Below the pieces are notes generated by a model. That model was given only the letters and a program-made list of their open reading frames with translations, ran no database searches and was not told the origin of the DNA. Positions 33,483 to 34,924 of a DNA stretch of 34,924 bases are shown here, in pieces (position 1 is the first letter of the stretch; the number at the start of each line of letters is the position of its first letter). Position numbers and translations under genes: made by a program. Origin of the DNA: Micromonosporaceae bacterium (GTDB lineage Bacteria; Actinomycetota; Actinomycetes; Mycobacteriales; Micromonosporaceae); assembly GCA_007130245.1 (NCBI GenBank), contig SLSW01000060.1, forward strand, positions 1 to 34,924. The letters run 5' to 3'.

Positions 33483-34318
33483 GTCCGGACCAGCACGAGC
33501 TCGTCGTAGTCCAGCAGTCCCGCCCGGTGGCAGCGCTGGAGCGCGTCGCCGCCCACGAGCGACCGGCACCAGTGGCTGTAGCGCTGGCCGTGGCGCAGGA
33601 CCGGCTGCAGCGCGGTGACGACCCGGTCGCGCGGGCGGCCGAGACGCATGTACCCGGACAGGCTGGTCCGGCTGACCAGCGCCAGTCCGGACGCGGCGGC
33701 CAGCTCGACCGCCCGCGGCGCGCTCAGGAGGCTGCCGACCTGCCAACCGGTTTGAAACTCGGCAATCGCCGGATGGCCGTCGGCCTGCACGCCGGAGCTG
33801 GTCAGCACGTCGTCCACCAGGACGAGCAGGCCGCCCGGTCGCAGCACCTGCGCCACCTGGTCGAAGAAGGCGCTCGCCGAGTCGGCATGCACGAACGACT
33901 CGATGGCGTAGACCAGGTCGGCGCCGGCGACGCGCTCGACCACCGGCCACGGCAGCCGGCAGAAGTCTGCCTCGTAGAAGCGGCAGGTGCCGGCCAGCGC
34001 GCTCTGCCGCTGTCGCGCGCGACGTTCCGCGTGCGCGACCTGGCGGGGACTGAGCGAGATGCCGTGGACATCGGCCGCGATGTGCTCGGCCAGGTACACC
34101 GCGCCGGCGCCGACACCGCAGCCGAAGTCGACGACTCGGGCGCGACCGGAAGGGCACAGCTCGGTCACCCGGTCGAGCACCCGTCGGTGGACGTAGTGCA
34201 CCGCATCGTTGCGGTCGCTGGTGCCGGGCCCCCAGAGCTCCCGGTGCAGCGCGCCGGCTGTGCCGGACACGAGCCACTTCCAGGTGTTGGCGTCGTAGTA
34301 GTCGCGGACGTTGCTCAC
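33479..34318 (-). CDS. SAM methyltransferase, sterol/tocopherol-type
   Basis: 279 residues. The N-terminal YYDANTWKWL and GALHRELWGPG is a lid typical of C-methyltransferases acting on prenyl or ring carbons; SAM motif I is RVVDFGCGVGAGAVYLAEH (61-79), followed by GISLSPRQVAHAERRA, EADFCRLPW and AIESFVHADSASAFF. It starts 332 nt before the helicase, in the opposite direction, and leads the pair with the RibD-like gene through a 4-nt overlap. The substrate is unknown. Confidence 0.9.
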   Translation of the reverse strand: MSNVRDYYDANTWKWLVSGTAGALHRELWGPGTSDRNDAVHYVHRRVLDRVTELCPSGRARVVDFGCGVGAGAVYLAEHIAADVHGISLSPRQVAHAERRARQRQSALAGTCRFYEADFCRLPWPVVERVAGADLVYAIESFVHADSASAFFDQVAQVLRPGGLLVLVDDVLTSSGVQADGHPAIAEFQTGWQVGSLLSAPRAVELAAASGLALVSRTSLSGYMRLGRPRDRVVTALQPVLRHGQRYSHWCRSLVGGDALQRCHRAGLLDYDELVLVRT

Positions 34319-34438
34319 CGGACCAGCCTAGGCTAGCCGAGCGGCTCGGTTTCAAAGGTTCAGGTGCTCGCCGAATACCGGGCAGGTCTCGGCGTACTCC
34401 CACTGCGGCGCCTACGGCGATGGGAGGTTGTCCGTCAG

Positions 34439-34527
34439 CCTCCAGCTCTGCTGACTCATGTGTCAGCAGCCTCAGCCCGCTGTCGTAAACGTCAGCAGAG
34501 CTGGAGGGGGTCACCGAGGTCCCTGCC
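34439..34527 (-). repeat. Dispersed hairpin repeat, copy B
   Basis: An 89-nt element about 84% identical to copy A at 21508-21595, in inverted orientation. Here the outer stem is perfect over 17 bp (CCTCCAGCTCTGCTGAC with GTCAGCAGAGCTGGAGG) and the inner one is degraded, the reverse of copy A. It lies between two divergent genes, so simple termination is not its only role. Confidence 0.85.
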
Positions 34528-34606
34528 GCGACCCGCCGGACCTTCCTGCTGTTCGGGCGTAGACGCCGCCCCGCGGTGGCGCGCTACAGTGTTCCGCGAC
34601 AGGCAG

Positions 34607-34631
34607 CAATATGGGCAAAAAGCCCGAATTG
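34607..34631 (+). promoter_or_regulatory. Inverted repeat in the leader of the HelR-like gene
   Basis: CAATATGGGC and GCCCGAATTG (8 of 10 pairs) frame an A5 loop, ending 18 nt before the start of the helicase gene. As RNA it gives GGGC-AAAAA-GCCC. Rifamycin-responsive control elements are known upstream of helR genes in actinobacteria, but I could not match this sequence to one. It may be an operator or an attenuator. Confidence 0.4.
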
Positions 34632-34649
34632 TACGAGAGGACGGCGGCG

Positions 34650-34924
34650 TTGTCAACCGAGGAGCTGGCGCACGAGCAGAGCTTCGTCGACCGGCTGTAC
34701 GCGCGGCTGGACCAGCTGCGCGACGAGGTCGAGGACAGGCTCGCCCGGGCGCTGCGCGAGCACGGCGACGGCCCGCAGGCACGGGTGGAGCGGGAGACAG
34801 CCGTCGCGCGGCACCAGGAACGGCTGGCGCAGCTGCGCGCCGCCGAACCCGGCCTGTGCTTCGGCCGGCTCGACCTGGACACCGGCGAACGCCGCTACAT
34901 CGGGCGCATCGGCATGTTCGACGA
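34650..34924 (+). CDS. helR: HelR/HelD-like RNA polymerase-associated helicase, N-terminal part (partial)
   Basis: 91 codons of a gene leaving the window. TTG 34650, with AGAGGA about nine bases upstream, starts ELAHEQSFVDRLYARLDQLR, a long charged coiled coil (to LRAAEPGLCFGRLDLDTG) and RYIGRIGMFD. From memory this is the characteristic start of actinobacterial HelR-type UvrD-like proteins, which remove rifamycin from RNA polymerase and recycle stalled complexes. The ATPase motifs lie beyond the edge and cannot be checked. Confidence 0.8.
   Translation, partial: MSTEELAHEQSFVDRLYARLDQLRDEVEDRLARALREHGDGPQARVERETAVARHQERLAQLRAAEPGLCFGRLDLDTGERRYIGRIGMFD

Noticed and set aside
34607-34631. 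Known rifamycin-associated element upstream of helR
   Set aside because: An inverted repeat is present, but I cannot match it to the published element from memory, so I describe it only as a repeat.

Overview
The window is very GC-rich DNA from a high-GC actinobacterium. Coding regions show extreme G/C at third codon positions and frequent GTG/TTG starts in 4-nt overlaps. A family resembling Micromonosporaceae fits best: F420-linked enzymes, a GlnA2-type glutamine synthetase, a CsbD/H1-like stress gene group, an OtrA-type ribosomal protection protein and a HelR-type helicase occur together. The genus is an inference. No rRNA, tRNA, CRISPR array or complete insertion sequence was seen.

Left part (1-9.4 kb). 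The tail of one amidase is followed by a complete tandem paralogue, with a perfect 25-bp inverted repeat between them. Two toxin-antitoxin pairs follow on the minus strand (VapBC, then a Phd-like/PIN pair). A metabolic block comes next: glnA (minus), divergent from glutamine-dependent nadE, then panB. The glnA/nadE spacer holds a GlnR-like site. After panB lie an 18-bp triplicate, a strong hairpin, a small charged protein, and a minus-strand pair of a BtuF-like binding protein and F420H2:NADP oxidoreductase.

Middle part (9.4-22.9 kb). A group of small stress or envelope proteins (DUF6131-like, CsbD, DUF6458-like, a Lys/Ala/Pro repeat H1-like protein) precedes a Stealth-type capsule phosphotransferase and a full GGDEF-EAL c-di-GMP enzyme. 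Two 5'-truncated gene remnants (transglutaminase-like and CoxS-like) flank this enzyme. Next come a lipoprotein, a class D beta-lactamase whose signal peptide lies in another frame, a TetM/OtrA-like ribosomal protection protein with an overlapping upstream ORF, a methyltransferase, a GNAT acetyltransferase, and two paralogous small membrane proteins, one of which is a deletion chimera.

Nitrogen-oxide-type region (22.9-26.1 kb). A 7Fe ferredoxin, a frameshifted cupredoxin-like stub, an ArsR-like regulator with Cys/His clusters and an N-terminally short NnrS-like membrane protein lie in one minus-strand series behind a clear palindromic operator. This looks like a decayed nitrite/NO locus. A cupin and a DUF2231 membrane protein follow.

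Right part (26.1-34.9 kb). The most unusual region is a set of tightly coupled genes. A single polypeptide joins a CDP-alcohol phosphatidyltransferase to an LtaS-like sulfatase-fold domain. Divergent from it is a five-gene run: FkbM methyltransferase, MDR dehydrogenase without zinc ligands, PTPS/QueD-like protein without its catalytic residues, GT4 glycosyltransferase, methyltransferase. A convergent pair (C-type methyltransferase and RibD-like reductase) meets it. Together they suggest an uncharacterised pathway making a modified, pterin- or purine-derived glycolipid or envelope molecule; the product cannot be read from sequence. The window ends in a HelR-like helicase. A hairpin element of about 89 nt occurs twice, in opposite orientations, at 21.5 and 34.5 kb.
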